A program made the position numbers and the translations under genes. A stretch of DNA of 64,000 nt from Candidatus Flexicrinis affinis (GTDB lineage Bacteria > Chloroflexota > Anaerolineae > Aggregatilineales > Phototrophicaceae). How positions within the stretch are numbered: position 1 is the first letter of the stretch; each line of letters opens with the position of its first letter. This document shows positions 8,077 through 17,181 of the stretch, piece by piece. The notes under the pieces are model-generated. The model was not told the DNA's origin. It did no database searches and saw only the letters and a program-made list of their open reading frames with translations. Where the stretch lies: contig JADJWE010000010.1 of the NCBI GenBank assembly GCA_016716525.1, forward strand, positions 310,001 through 374,000. The letters run 5' to 3'.

Positions 8077-8213
8077 GTTTCGCCTCCACACCTCCACAAG
8101 GGGTTTGCACCCCTTGACCCCGTCTCTGCGCCGGTGGCCACTTGCGGCCCGCCGGCGCGGGATCGGGGGTCCAGAGGGCGAAAGCCTTCTGGCTGGGTTC
8201 GGGGCAGTGCCCC
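8077..8213. repeat. Triple-hairpin dispersed element, copy B
   Basis: It contains the hairpin AAGGGGTTTGCACCCCTT, an imperfect 30-bp central palindrome at 8128-8157, the hairpin CAGAGGGCGAAAGCCTTCTG and the terminal hairpin GGGGCAGTGCCCC. It sits between the enolase-superfamily gene and the import promoter. The orientation is opposite to copy C. Confidence 0.7.
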
Positions 8214-8254
8214 GGCAGAACGAGAGATTTCACGCAGAGTCACGCGTCGGCCTC

Positions 8255-9412
8255 CTACGACTGCAACTGGCGCAGGCGCGCTTCGTCGATCTCGATGCCC
8301 AGCCCCGTGCCTTCGGGCAGGTGATAACGTCCGCGTTCGCACACCAGCGGCGTCTTGAGCAATGCGTTCGCCAGTTCGAATACCGGCGGCTGGTATTCGA
8401 GCATGTACAGGTTCGGGATCGCGGCGGCGGCGTGGATCGACGCGCTGATACACGCGCCCAATCCGACGCTCAGATGCGGCGCGACCGGGATGTTGAACGT
8501 CTCGGCCATCTGCGCGATCTTGATCAGTTCGGACAGCCCGGCACGCCCGACATCCGGCTGAAGCAGGTCGGCGCCGCGCCGCGTGAGCCACGGCTGGAAC
8601 TGGTAGCGTGTGCGTTCGGTCTCGCCGATGGCGACCGGGATCGCAATCGCGCGGGCCAGCTCAACGTGCGCGTCGATGTCTTCCGGGTTGATCGGCGCTT
8701 CCAGCACTGCCGCGTCGAGCGCCTCCAGATTGCGCCCCAACCGCACCGACTCGTCCAGCGAGTACACCCAATGCGCGTCGAGCAGCAGCGGCGAGTCCGG
8801 CCCCAGCGCGTCGCGCAGCGCGGCGATGCTGGCGGTGTCTTCCTTCACGCCAAACCCGGCCGCGAGTTTGAAGGCGTGGAATCCCTTCGTCGTCCAGTCG
8901 AGCGCCAAAGCAACGCGCTCGGGGTCGGTCGGCTTCGGCAGTCCGGAGACGTAACACGGGATGGTCTCGCGGTACGCCCCGCCGAGCAGTTGATACACCG
9001 GCTGACCCAGCAGCTTGCCGCGCAGGTCCCACAGCGCGATGTCGCACGCGCTGATGGCGTCCAGCATGAACCCGCCGTAGTAGCCGCGCTCGCGCATCAG
9101 GTCGTACATCACGTTCCACAACACGCCGCCATCGAGCGGGCTGCGGCCCACCAGAACCGGCGTCAGAAGCTGCGTGACGATCGTCTGCACGACCTCCGGC
9201 GCGACCGGCGCCAGCGCCTCGCCCCAGCCCACCGCGCCGTCGTCGGTGACGATCTTGACGAACGTCGTCTCGAAATACGCCGAATACAGCGCCCGGTACG
9301 GCGGACGCACGAAATACTGCCGGTCGCCCGCACCCTGCGGCAGCGCGCCCAAATACGCTACGTCGCGCTTGATGCGGACGGGAATGGCTTCAACGGTGGT
9401 GATGCGGCTCAT
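8255..9412 (-). CDS. Enolase-superfamily (mandelate racemase/muconate lactonizing-like) dehydratase
   Basis: The 385-residue protein has an N-terminal capping domain and a TIM barrel. It is probably a sugar-acid dehydratase that abstracts the alpha proton of an aldonic or aldaric acid. Visible residues are FKLAAG (Lys at the end of strand 2, without the usual second Lys), metal ligands DAH, EAPINPED and GETE, and the Asp-His pair DVGRAG and APHLSVG. The substrate cannot be assigned. It follows the IclR regulator on the same strand and should produce a 2-keto-3-deoxy acid for kdgK and eda. Confidence 0.87.
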   Translation of the reverse strand: MSRITTVEAIPVRIKRDVAYLGALPQGAGDRQYFVRPPYRALYSAYFETTFVKIVTDDGAVGWGEALAPVAPEVVQTIVTQLLTPVLVGRSPLDGGVLWNVMYDLMRERGYYGGFMLDAISACDIALWDLRGKLLGQPVYQLLGGAYRETIPCYVSGLPKPTDPERVALALDWTTKGFHAFKLAAGFGVKEDTASIAALRDALGPDSPLLLDAHWVYSLDESVRLGRNLEALDAAVLEAPINPEDIDAHVELARAIAIPVAIGETERTRYQFQPWLTRRGADLLQPDVGRAGLSELIKIAQMAETFNIPVAPHLSVGLGACISASIHAAAAIPNLYMLEYQPPVFELANALLKTPLVCERGRYHLPEGTGLGIEIDEARLRQLQS

Positions 9413-9442
9413 GCCTACTCCTGTGACTTACCCGGTCCATTC

Positions 9443-9560
9443 GGGGCGCTGCCCCGCCCCCCGCCAGAAGGCTTTCGCCCTCTGGACTCCCGATCCCGCG
9501 CAGCAGAGACGGGGTCAAGGGGTGCAAACCCCTTGTGGAGGTGTGGAGGCGAAGCCTCCG
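9443..9560. repeat. Triple-hairpin dispersed element, copy C (no central palindrome)
   Basis: It has GGGGCGCTGCCCC, AGAAGGCTTTCGCCCTCT, a short centre, AAGGGGTGCAAACCCCTT, and a closing GGAGGCGAAGCCTCC hairpin. The 30- to 32-bp central arm of copies A, B and E is missing. It lies between the dehydratase and iclR genes. Confidence 0.7.
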
Positions 9561-9575
9561 CAATCGTGTCCATTC

Positions 9576-10385
9576 CTACATCATCCCGGCGGCGGTGATG
9601 TACCCCAGCCGCATCGAGACGCGGTCGCACAGTTCGATGATGTTTTCGACCAGCTCGGCCCGGCGCGCGTCCCAGCGCGTTTGGCTGAGCGGCCCGCTGA
9701 AGCTGATCGACCCGACGACGCGCGCGGATTTGTCGCGGACCGGACCGGCGATGCACAGTCGTCCGAGCGCCAGCTCTTCGTTTTCGATGGCGTAGCCCTG
9801 CTGGCGAATCTGATCGAGCTGTTCGAGCAGGGCGGGTTTGGTCGTGATCGTCTTGACGGTGTAGGGGATCAGCCTGAGCCGGTCGACCAACTTGATGCGC
9901 TGCGGTTCTGGAAGATGTGCCAACAGCGTCTTGCCCATGGCGGTGGCGTGCAGCGGGTTGCGCTTGCCGATCAACGTGTACGGGCGCGGATTGTCCGGCG
10001 TCTCGATGTGCGCCAGATAGATGATCTTGTCGTCGTCCAGCACCGATAGGTTGACCCCGAGGTTCACCCGCTGCGAGGCGGCCTGCATCTCGCTGAGGGC
10101 CGCGTTGCGCAGGTGGTTGTGGTTGAGCGTCACGCCGGCCAGCGTCAGGATCGCGCGGCCAAGCCGGTACATACCGGTCGCCGGGTCTTGTTCGACGAAG
10201 CCGTCATGTTCCAACGTGCCGAGGAGGCGCGAGACCAGGCTGGGGGTGAGGTCGAGCCGCTGGCTGATGTCAGTCATGCGCAGTTCGGGCGTCTCATCGG
10301 TGAAGCAGGTGAGGATGCTGAGCGCACGCGACACGCTTTGCGTCAAGCCGGTTGCCACCGTCGGACTCTTGGTTCTCATCGCCAT
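9576..10385 (-). CDS. IclR-family transcriptional regulator
   Basis: The 269-residue regulator has an N-terminal winged helix (SVSRALSILTCF, LTPSLVSRLLGTLEHDGFVEQD, YRLGRAIL). A C-terminal IclR ligand domain follows (IGKRNPLHATAMGKTLLAHL, GYAIENEELALGRLCIAGPV). Such proteins usually bind a sugar acid or aromatic effector and control the adjacent catabolic operon. The start overlaps the end of the dipeptidase gene: ATGGCGATGA contains two possible ATGs and the upstream TGA, so translation is coupled. Likely targets are the palindromes at 8016-8032 and 11447-11463. Confidence 0.93.
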   Translation of the reverse strand: MAMRTKSPTVATGLTQSVSRALSILTCFTDETPELRMTDISQRLDLTPSLVSRLLGTLEHDGFVEQDPATGMYRLGRAILTLAGVTLNHNHLRNAALSEMQAASQRVNLGVNLSVLDDDKIIYLAHIETPDNPRPYTLIGKRNPLHATAMGKTLLAHLPEPQRIKLVDRLRLIPYTVKTITTKPALLEQLDQIRQQGYAIENEELALGRLCIAGPVRDKSARVVGSISFSGPLSQTRWDARRAELVENIIELCDRVSMRLGYITAAGMM

Positions 10386-11448
10386 GCCTCTCTCAAAATA
10401 CGAAGCCAGTTGCCGTGCATGATCGCTTCGACGTCGCTATCGGAAAAACCGCGCGCCTGCAGCAGCGGGATCAGGCGCTGCAAGTCGCCGATGGTGTCGA
10501 GGTCGTCCGGCGCCTGCTCGCGGCCGAATCCGCCGTCGAGGTCGGAGCCTATGGCGGCGTGACGGGCGTTCCGGTCGCCTGACACACGTGGTCGATATGT
10601 TCCGCCACGCGCGCCAAGCCGATGCCACGGTTGCTGCTCTGGCCTTTCACGAAGCCGAACTCGAGCATCCATACGTCGAGCGCCGCGCCAATGACCGCGC
10701 CACGCGCCGCCAGCGCCTTGATCTGCGCGTCGTCCAACTGGCGCTGATGCGCCACCAGCGCGCGGCAGTTGTTGTGGCTGGCGATCACTGCGCCGTCGAA
10801 ACGATCGAGCGCCTGCCAGAACCCGCGGTCTGACAGGTGCGTAACATCGAGGATAACACGATGCGCAGCCATTTGATCGAGAAGGTCGAGTCCGGCAGGC
10901 GTCAAACCGCCCTCGACGCCGGTGCCGCCAGCGTAGCGGCCCATGCCCTGATGCGCCGGCCCAATGACCCGCACGCCGACCTCCACCCAATCGCCGAGCT
11001 GGGCGGGATCGAGGATCGCGTCGGCGCTTTCCATGGCGATCACAATGCCGACGCGCGGAGGGGCTGCGCCGGTGCGCGCCAGCGACTCTTCGACGGATGC
11101 GACATGGGCGTCGAGCGCCGCGGAGTCGGTGATGATCGCCGCCTCGCCGCTGTACGCCAGCGCGTGGTAGTAGGCGAGGTGTCCGCGGGCGATGCCGTAG
11201 GTCTGGGTCGGCGATCGAAAGTCCACGATCGGGTTGAATACACCGGTGCTGCGCGCCATCAAGGTCGCAAAGCACAGCGCGACCTTGCCTTGCCGCATCT
11301 CGGGCAGCGCCACGGTGTTCTGCGCGCGGCCTTTTCCGGGCGTGCCGGCCTCTTGCGCGCGGATCGTGTGCACGGACTGGGTGAGGTCGCGGCCCCATTG
11401 GAGCGCGTTCCAACCCAAGTCCAGATGTGCGTCCACGATCCAATTCAT
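10376..11448 (-). pseudogene. Membrane-dipeptidase family (peptidase M19), single-base frameshift
   Basis: Zinc dipeptidase-like protein of about 357 residues split into two frames. The first frame (ATG 11448) has DAHLDLGWNALQWGRDL, AMESADA, DVTHLSDRGFW and SHNNCRA, then stops at 10549. The second frame supplies the missing C-terminal part AIGSDLDGGFG and the tail VEAIMHGNWLRILREAW, ending at 10376. One missing base around 10570-10571 explains the break. It could be a sequencing error or a recent mutation. The stop overlaps the iclR start. Its role in a sugar-acid operon is unclear. Confidence 0.85.
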
Positions 11449-11463
11449 AGGAAATCATCCTAT
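11447..11463. promoter_or_regulatory. Putative IclR-family operator, site 2 (divergent gap)
   Basis: ATAGGAAATCATCCTAT is an inverted repeat with ATAGGA/TCCTAT arms and a 5-bp centre. It overlaps the start codon of the minus-strand dipeptidase gene and lies 84 bp upstream of the plus-strand lyase gene. Binding here could affect both directions. The -35/-10 elements in this gap are not clear to me. Confidence 0.5.
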
Positions 11464-11546
11464 ATTGTAGAAATAATTCACATCATGCGATACAGTATAG
11501 AGCATCCTGCGGAGACCGGCAACTCACCGCCGAGCGAGGAGTCCTT

Positions 11547-12455
11547 ATGGCGCTGGCAGGCATTTTCCAGATTCTGCACACCCCATTTTCCGACGACGGC
11601 CGCATCGACTGGGAGAGCTTCGCCAACCAGATCGACTACTGCATCGCGGCGAAAGTGCACGGGCTCGTGCTGCCAGCGATGGCCAGCGAGTTCTTCTCGC
11701 TCAGCGACGAAGAGCGCTTCGAGGTGGTCGAGTTCGCGTCCACGGCGATCGACGGGCGCGTGCCGTTGGTCGTGGGCGTGCAGGCTATCACGCTGCACAT
11801 GGCGCTCAGATTTGCCGAGCACGCCATCGCCCACAAGGCCGATGCGCTGATGGCGATGCCGCCCTACCTGCGCAAGGCCGCCAAGCCGGAGGTCGAGGCC
11901 TACTACAAGGCGTTGGCCGGCCTCGGCATCCCGCTGATGATTCAGAACGCGCCGGCCCCGGTCGGTACGCCGCTTGGCCCTGCCGAGCTCGCCACCCTGC
12001 TGCAGACCGTGCCGAACCTGTGCTACATCAAGGAAGAGGTTCCGCCGATACTGCAGCGCATCACCAAGATCCTCGATCTCGCCGGCGAGCACTGCGACGG
12101 CGTGTTCGGCGGTGCGAACGGCATCTACCTCGTGGACGAGCTCGAACGCGGCGCATGTGGCAACATGCCCGCCGGTGGGTTGGTCGACGTGCAGGTGAAG
12201 ATCTACGACCTGTATGTTGCCGGCCACAAAGCCGAGGCCGAGGCGCTCAGCAACCGCGTGCTTCCGCTGCTGAACTATGCCGCGATGTACGGCGTGTCGT
12301 TCCACAAGTTCGTGCTGTGGCGGCGCGGCGTGCTGAAATCCCCGCACGCACGCGATCCCCAGCGCACCGACCTCGACGCCGGCGACATCCGCGCTATCGA
12401 TCATCTGTGGCCAATGATCGCCGATGCGTGCCTGCCGGAGTACCCGTATCGCTAA
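11547..12455 (+). CDS. DapA-family (dihydrodipicolinate synthase/KDG aldolase-like) lyase
   Basis: TIM-barrel class I aldolase-like protein of 302 residues. The Schiff-base Lys is in LCYIKEEVP. The catalytic Tyr of DapA (usually in a YNxP motif) is replaced: the segment reads MIQNAPAPVG. The substrate loop reads VFGGANGIYLVDELERGACG. Because Tyr is absent it is unlikely to be lysine-pathway DapA and more likely acts on a 2-keto-3-deoxy sugar acid or related substrate. GAGGAG precedes the ATG. It begins the plus-strand block and is followed 12 nt later by an SDR. Confidence 0.85.
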   Translation: MALAGIFQILHTPFSDDGRIDWESFANQIDYCIAAKVHGLVLPAMASEFFSLSDEERFEVVEFASTAIDGRVPLVVGVQAITLHMALRFAEHAIAHKADALMAMPPYLRKAAKPEVEAYYKALAGLGIPLMIQNAPAPVGTPLGPAELATLLQTVPNLCYIKEEVPPILQRITKILDLAGEHCDGVFGGANGIYLVDELERGACGNMPAGGLVDVQVKIYDLYVAGHKAEAEALSNRVLPLLNYAAMYGVSFHKFVLWRRGVLKSPHARDPQRTDLDAGDIRAIDHLWPMIADACLPEYPYR

Positions 12456-12467
12456 AGGCGGTTCGTG

Positions 12468-13232
12468 ATGAATGCGTTTCAAGATCGCGTTGCGATCGTC
12501 ACCGGCGGCGGGCTGGGAATCGGGTTCGGGACGGCGACGGTACTGGCTGAGCGCGGCGCGGCGGTCGTCATCGCCGAACTTAACCCGGAGTCCGGCCAGC
12601 GCGCGGCGGAAAAACTGACCGAGCGCGGCCTGACCGCACACTTCATCCAGACCGATGTCACCGACCCAGCCAGCGTCGACTCGCTGGTGATGCTGACTGC
12701 CGCGCAGTTCGGGCGGATCGATGTGCTGGTCAACAACGTCGGAATCGTCGTGCGGCAGGCGTTCGACGACCTCACGCTGGAGGCGTGGAACGGAGTGTGG
12801 TCAGTCAACATGACCAGTATGATGCTGTGCGTGAAGGCATGCCTGCCGCATCTGCGCGCCAGCCCACACCCGGCCATCGTCAACATCTCGTCCATCAATG
12901 CGCTGCGGACAATCGCCGGAATGGGCGCGTACCCGGCCACCAAGGCCGCCATCATCGGATTCACACAGAGCCTCGCCATCGACCTCGCGCCGCACATCCG
13001 CGTCAATGCCGTCGCCCCCGGCGTCATTATGACCGAGATGTGGCAGTCGCAGATGGACGACGTCGAGTCCGCAATCGCCTACCGCCTGCCGTATATCCCG
13101 CGCGGGCGTGTCGGTCAAGCAGTGGACATCGGCAAGGCGGTCGCGTTCCTCGCCAGCGACGACGCCGACTTCATCACCGGCGAGGTGTTGATCGTGGACG
13201 GTGGACAACATGGCAAGCTGTACGCGGGGTAG
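12468..13232 (+). CDS. Short-chain dehydrogenase/reductase (classical SDR)
   Basis: Oxidoreductase of 254 residues with cofactor motif TGGGLGIG, NNVG, catalytic Ser in IVNISSINAL, YPATK (YxxxK), and the C-terminal GEVLIVDGGQHG. Classical SDRs in such loci oxidise sugar acids or polyols with NAD(P). The start is ATG 12468, with AAAGGCGG overlapping the preceding stop. A GTG one codon earlier is possible. It is probably co-transcribed with the DapA-like gene. Confidence 0.9.
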   Translation: MNAFQDRVAIVTGGGLGIGFGTATVLAERGAAVVIAELNPESGQRAAEKLTERGLTAHFIQTDVTDPASVDSLVMLTAAQFGRIDVLVNNVGIVVRQAFDDLTLEAWNGVWSVNMTSMMLCVKACLPHLRASPHPAIVNISSINALRTIAGMGAYPATKAAIIGFTQSLAIDLAPHIRVNAVAPGVIMTEMWQSQMDDVESAIAYRLPYIPRGRVGQAVDIGKAVAFLASDDADFITGEVLIVDGGQHGKLYAG

Positions 13233-13240
13233 GCATGAAC

Positions 13241-13338
13241 CTCTTCAAGGGGTTTGCACCCCTTGACCCCATCTCTGCGCAGCGGGATCGGGAGCCCAGA
13301 GGGCGAAAGCCTTCTGGCAGGGTTTGGGGCAGCGCCCC
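13241..13338. repeat. Triple-hairpin dispersed element, copy D (no central palindrome)
   Basis: AAGGGGTTTGCACCCCTT, a short centre, CAGAGGGCGAAAGCCTTCTG and GGGGCAGCGCCCC lie directly after the SDR stop. A GGTCGCCCCTACAACG motif follows at 13409-13424. It matches the IS110 target sequence occupied at 33636-33645. A CATCACCCATCACTT run follows before the next gene. Confidence 0.7.
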
Positions 13339-13502
13339 AACACAAAGGATGCGAAATGACTCTTCTGTGTGGACAAATGATCGCTGAATTTGAGGGGACG
13401 ACCCGCCGGGTCGCCCCTACAACGCGTCTCCGAATCCGTGTGGCTGTCCCCCTGACTCATCACCCATCACTTCACCCTCATCACTCAACATAGGAGCGTG
13501 TT

Positions 13503-14723
13503 ATGAAGATTGCGTCGGTTGAGGCGATCCCGATTCAAGCCTCGATGCAAGAGGTCTACTGGGGCAATCAGTCGTGGGGGCACGCCAAGTCCAGTGACAA
13601 GGCCGCGCCCGGCCTGCCACCCGGCGACGACCGCAGCACGTTCCCCTACTTCTGGCGAAGCCGCGCCGCCTATTCGACCACCGTCGACACGACGATGATC
13701 AAGATCACAACCGACAGCGGAATCGTCGGTTGGGGCGAGGCAAAGTCGCCGGTCGCGCCGCGTATCACGGCGACTGCGGTACGCGACCTCGCCGCCGGCC
13801 TGTTGATCGGCCAGGATCCGACCGACCCCGAGCTGCAGTGGGATCGGCTGTACGGCGCGATGCGCATTCGAGGCGGATCGCACGGCTTCTGGATGGACAC
13901 CATCAGCGGGATCGACATTGCGCTGTGGGACATCACCGGCAAGGCATACGACCTGCCGGTCAGCACGCTGTTGGGCGGGGCGTTCCGCGACCGCATCAAA
14001 ATCTACGCCTCCGGAATCCCCGGCATGCGCGCCGATTCGCCGCCGGAAGCGTGGGATCGCCTGCAAGCCACCGCCGAAGACGTTCGGTCGCGCGGGTTCC
14101 ACGGCACCAAGATGGGCATCGGACTCGGCGTCGAAGGCGATTTGCGCTCGGTGCAAACCGTCCGCGACACGCTCGGCCCCGACTTTATGATCTTCGTCGA
14201 CGCTGCCGGTATGTACGGCCTGACCGACGCCCTGCGCCTCGGCCGCGGGCTTGAGCCGCTCGAGGTCGGCTGGCTGGAAGCGCCGGTGCCGCCGGAAGAC
14301 TTCGAACTCAGCGCACAGTTGACGCAGGCGCTCAGCATCCCGATCGCCAGCGACCAGATCTTCAACCGCTGGCAGGTGCGCGACCTGATGCTGGCCGGCA
14401 GTATCGACGTCGTTCAGCCGGACGTGTGCCGCACAGCAGGGATCAGCGAGTGCCGGCGCATCGCGGAGATTGCCGACGCGTTCGGCAAAGCGGTAACTCC
14501 GCATGTGAGCATCGGATCGGCGGTGCAGTTTGCGGCCAGCGCGCACTTGGCGGCGTCGTTCCCGAATCAAACATGGATGGAGTTTTGGTACGGGAACAAC
14601 CCGATCGGCAACACCATCCTGAAAGCCCCGATGACGGTCGAGAACGGCTACCTGCTGGTACCGGACGGCCCCGGCCTCGGCATTGAAGTCGATGAAGACG
14701 CGCTTATGCGGTTTGCGGTGTAG
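13503..14723 (+). CDS. Enolase-superfamily sugar-acid dehydratase (paralog 2)
   Basis: The 406-residue protein has capping domain IKITTDSGIVGWGEAKSP and barrel motifs FHGTKMGIG (one Lys), IFVDAAG and WLEAPVPPED. IASDQIFNRW has Asp where Glu is usual, and DVCRTAG and VTPHVSIG give the Asp-His dyad. The metal ligands look usable, so it is probably an active dehydratase. TAGGAG precedes the ATG by 7 nt. It is about 270 bp after the SDR, with repeats between, so it may start a separate transcript. Confidence 0.85.
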   Translation: MKIASVEAIPIQASMQEVYWGNQSWGHAKSSDKAAPGLPPGDDRSTFPYFWRSRAAYSTTVDTTMIKITTDSGIVGWGEAKSPVAPRITATAVRDLAAGLLIGQDPTDPELQWDRLYGAMRIRGGSHGFWMDTISGIDIALWDITGKAYDLPVSTLLGGAFRDRIKIYASGIPGMRADSPPEAWDRLQATAEDVRSRGFHGTKMGIGLGVEGDLRSVQTVRDTLGPDFMIFVDAAGMYGLTDALRLGRGLEPLEVGWLEAPVPPEDFELSAQLTQALSIPIASDQIFNRWQVRDLMLAGSIDVVQPDVCRTAGISECRRIAEIADAFGKAVTPHVSIGSAVQFAASAHLAASFPNQTWMEFWYGNNPIGNTILKAPMTVENGYLLVPDGPGLGIEVDEDALMRFAV

Positions 14724-14964
14724 GAACCCTCACCCCTAACCCCTCTCCCTCAGGGAGAGGGGAACAGAAACACAAAGCAATGACAGAGACTGTCAATACA
14801 CGAAAAGGTCCCAATTGGTCTCACACACTTCACCAGATTTAGCTCGTGCGACCTTCAGAGCGATTTGAAGTTGGACCAACGCAGAGGCGCGCGCCGGCTG
14901 GCGAAACCCCTCTCCATGAGGGAGAGGGGCAGGGGGTGAGGGTTAGAAAAGCGAGGGAAACACT
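14724..14964. repeat. Gap flanked by inverted CTCTCCCTCAGGGAGAG palindromes
   Basis: The gap holds a 23-bp palindrome at 14740-14762 preceded by CCCTCACCCCTAAC. A variant at 14907-14929 is followed by CAGGGGGTGAGGG. The two are in opposite orientation, giving a MITE-like layout of about 215 bp. The roughly 140 bp between them contain no gene I can recognise. Confidence 0.55.
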
Positions 14965-16203
14965 ATGAAGATCGCCACTATTGAAACCTTTGTCGTGCGC
15001 ATCCCGTTTGACGACGGACGGCCAATCTTGACGGCGGGCCAATCGCACGCCGCGCCGGATGTACCGGCCATGCTGCCGGCGGGGCATCCCGGCAGCGCAC
15101 GCACCGAGTATCCTCCAACGTGGCGGCTGAAGGCGGTCTACACCGATTTCGTCGAGGCCGTGATCGTCCGCATCGAAACCGACGGCGGGCTGGTAGGCTG
15201 GGGCGAGATGCACACGCCGGTTGCCGGCGAGGTCGCCAAAGCCGCCGCAGACGACCTGCTCGCGCCGCTTCTGCTTGGCCGCGACCCGCGCCAGATCGGG
15301 CCGTTGTGGGACGCGATGTACGCCAGTATGCGCATCCGCGGGCATTTCACCGGCTTCCTGATGGAGGCGATAAGCGGCATCGACATGGCGCTGTGGGATA
15401 TTCTCGGCAAGGCTGCAAATGTTCCGGCCTGCAAGCTGATGGGCGGACAGGTGCGCGACCGCGTGCCGCTGTATGCCTCGTGCCTGCCGTCGGTCAGCGT
15501 GTCTGCCGGGGAGGCGGGCATCGCCGACGTCGTCGCGGCGGCCCGTACGTTGGTCGCGCGCGGATTCACGACGCTCAAGGTCAAGGTTGGCGTGCGGCTT
15601 GACATCGACCGCGCGCTGATCGGAGCGCTGCGGTCGCGGCTCGGCCCGCGCGTTGGAATCGCGGCGTATGCGGGCGGCGCGTACGATTTTCCCTATGCGC
15701 GGCAGGCTGGCCGGATGCTTGAGGACTTCGACGTGCTGTGGCTGGAAGAGCCGCTTGCGCCGGAACTGCGCCGCGATTACGCCCGTCTGACCCGTGCCCT
15801 CGACATTGCGATCGCGGGCGGCGGCGCACTGGCCGGACGCTGGGCGTTCAACGACTATCTGGCCGATGGCGCATTCGACCTGATCAAGCCGGATGTCGGC
15901 CGTGCCGGTGGATTGAGCGAGTGCCGCAAGATCGGCATGTTGGCCGATACCTACGGCCTGCCAATCGCGCCGCATATCAGCCGCGGCACGGCGATCTATA
16001 TGGCCGCCAGCATTCAGTGGGCCGCCGCCGCGCCCAATCTGATGATCTGCGAATGGCCGATGGATCAAACCCCTGCAGGCGACGGCATACTCGCGACACC
16101 ATTCGACGTGTCCGGCGGGTTCGTCACGGTGCCGAGCCTTCCCGGCTTGGGCGTGGACGTTGACGAAAGCGCGCTGCGCCGCTGGCAGTCCGCGCCGGTA
16201 TGA
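14965..16203 (+). CDS. Enolase-superfamily protein with degenerate metal site (paralog 3)
   Basis: The 412-residue protein has an intact fold signature: IETDGGLVGWGEMHTPVAG, the KxK motif in TLKVKVG, WLEEPLAPE, DVGRAGGLSECRKIG and APHISRG. The first metal ligand region, normally DxN, reads AAYAGGAY, so Asp is Tyr and Asn is Gly. The third ligand region reads IAGGGALAG, with Gly where Glu is expected. Only one of three Mg ligands remains. It may be a non-catalytic partner or use another chemistry. Its stop overlaps the next start (ATGA). Confidence 0.85.
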   Translation: MKIATIETFVVRIPFDDGRPILTAGQSHAAPDVPAMLPAGHPGSARTEYPPTWRLKAVYTDFVEAVIVRIETDGGLVGWGEMHTPVAGEVAKAAADDLLAPLLLGRDPRQIGPLWDAMYASMRIRGHFTGFLMEAISGIDMALWDILGKAANVPACKLMGGQVRDRVPLYASCLPSVSVSAGEAGIADVVAAARTLVARGFTTLKVKVGVRLDIDRALIGALRSRLGPRVGIAAYAGGAYDFPYARQAGRMLEDFDVLWLEEPLAPELRRDYARLTRALDIAIAGGGALAGRWAFNDYLADGAFDLIKPDVGRAGGLSECRKIGMLADTYGLPIAPHISRGTAIYMAASIQWAAAAPNLMICEWPMDQTPAGDGILATPFDVSGGFVTVPSLPGLGVDVDESALRRWQSAPV

Positions 16204-17177
16204 ACATCACACAGGTCGCCGTAACGCCGCCGATGCTGGCGGATTATCCCGAGTCGTTCGCACCGCTCCGCGACCGGGGTATTGTCGTGCGCGTTAATGA
16301 CGGGCATTACCCGATGGACGTGCTCGCCCTCGCTCAATTCGTCGGGACAGCGGAAGCCGCGATCATCGGCCTGGACGACATTTCGTCAGCGTTCTTTGAC
16401 GCGTGTCCGGCCCTGCGCATCGTCGCGCGCAACGGCGTCGGTATGGACAACGTCGATCTCTCCGCCGCGAATAGACGCGGCATCCTCGTCACCGCCCCGC
16501 TGGGCGCCAACAGCACGTCGGTCGCCGAGCTTGCGATCGGCTTAACGATCGCGCTCGCACGGCATGTCGTGCCGACTCACAACCGCGTTCAGCGCGGGGA
16601 GTGGCGGCGCACGCAGGGCATGCAGTTGTCCGGCAAGACGTTCGGCATCATCGGGCTGGGGCGCATCGGCAAGAAGGTGGCCGTGCGTGCGCAAGCGTTC
16701 GGCATGCGTGTGATCGCCAACGACATCGCGCCCGACATCGACTTCGCTGCCCGGCACGGCATCGAAATGACGACGTTCGGCCGTGTGCTGGAAGACTCGG
16801 ACGTGGTCAGCCTGCACGTGCCGCTGACCGATCTCACTCTTAACATGATCGACCGGGCGGCGCTGGCGCGCATGAGACCCGGCGCGCTTCTGATCAACAC
16901 CGCCCGCGGACCGGTCGTCGACAGCGCGGCGCTGGCCGAAGCGATCCGGACAGGCCGAATCGCAGGCGCTGCGCTCGATGTCCACACTGTGGAAGGGCAA
17001 ATCGACGCCGTGCTGGCGGGTTTGGAGAATGTCCTCACGACGACCCATCTGGGCGCATACACCCGCGAGTCGCTGATCGCCACGACCGACATGGCGGTCG
17101 ACAGCATCGTCCAAATCCTTGACGGCGCTGCACCCGTGGGGCTGATGAATCCGGCCTGTTGGCCGCCCCGGGAGTAA
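16200..17177 (+). CDS. D-isomer-specific 2-hydroxyacid dehydrogenase
   Basis: NAD-dependent dehydrogenase of 325 residues related to phosphoglycerate and glyoxylate/hydroxypyruvate reductases. It has ARNGVGMDNVDL, the Rossmann motif GLGRIGKK, catalytic Arg in NTARGPVVD, acidic residue in DVHTVEGQ and catalytic His in TTHLGAYT. No C-terminal ACT domain is present, so a 3-phosphoglycerate dehydrogenase role is less likely than reduction of a 2-keto acid formed in this pathway. Start overlaps the upstream stop by 4 nt, indicating coupling. Confidence 0.88.
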   Translation: MNITQVAVTPPMLADYPESFAPLRDRGIVVRVNDGHYPMDVLALAQFVGTAEAAIIGLDDISSAFFDACPALRIVARNGVGMDNVDLSAANRRGILVTAPLGANSTSVAELAIGLTIALARHVVPTHNRVQRGEWRRTQGMQLSGKTFGIIGLGRIGKKVAVRAQAFGMRVIANDIAPDIDFAARHGIEMTTFGRVLEDSDVVSLHVPLTDLTLNMIDRAALARMRPGALLINTARGPVVDSAALAEAIRTGRIAGAALDVHTVEGQIDAVLAGLENVLTTTHLGAYTRESLIATTDMAVDSIVQILDGAAPVGLMNPACWPPRE

Positions 17178-17181
17178 GCCG

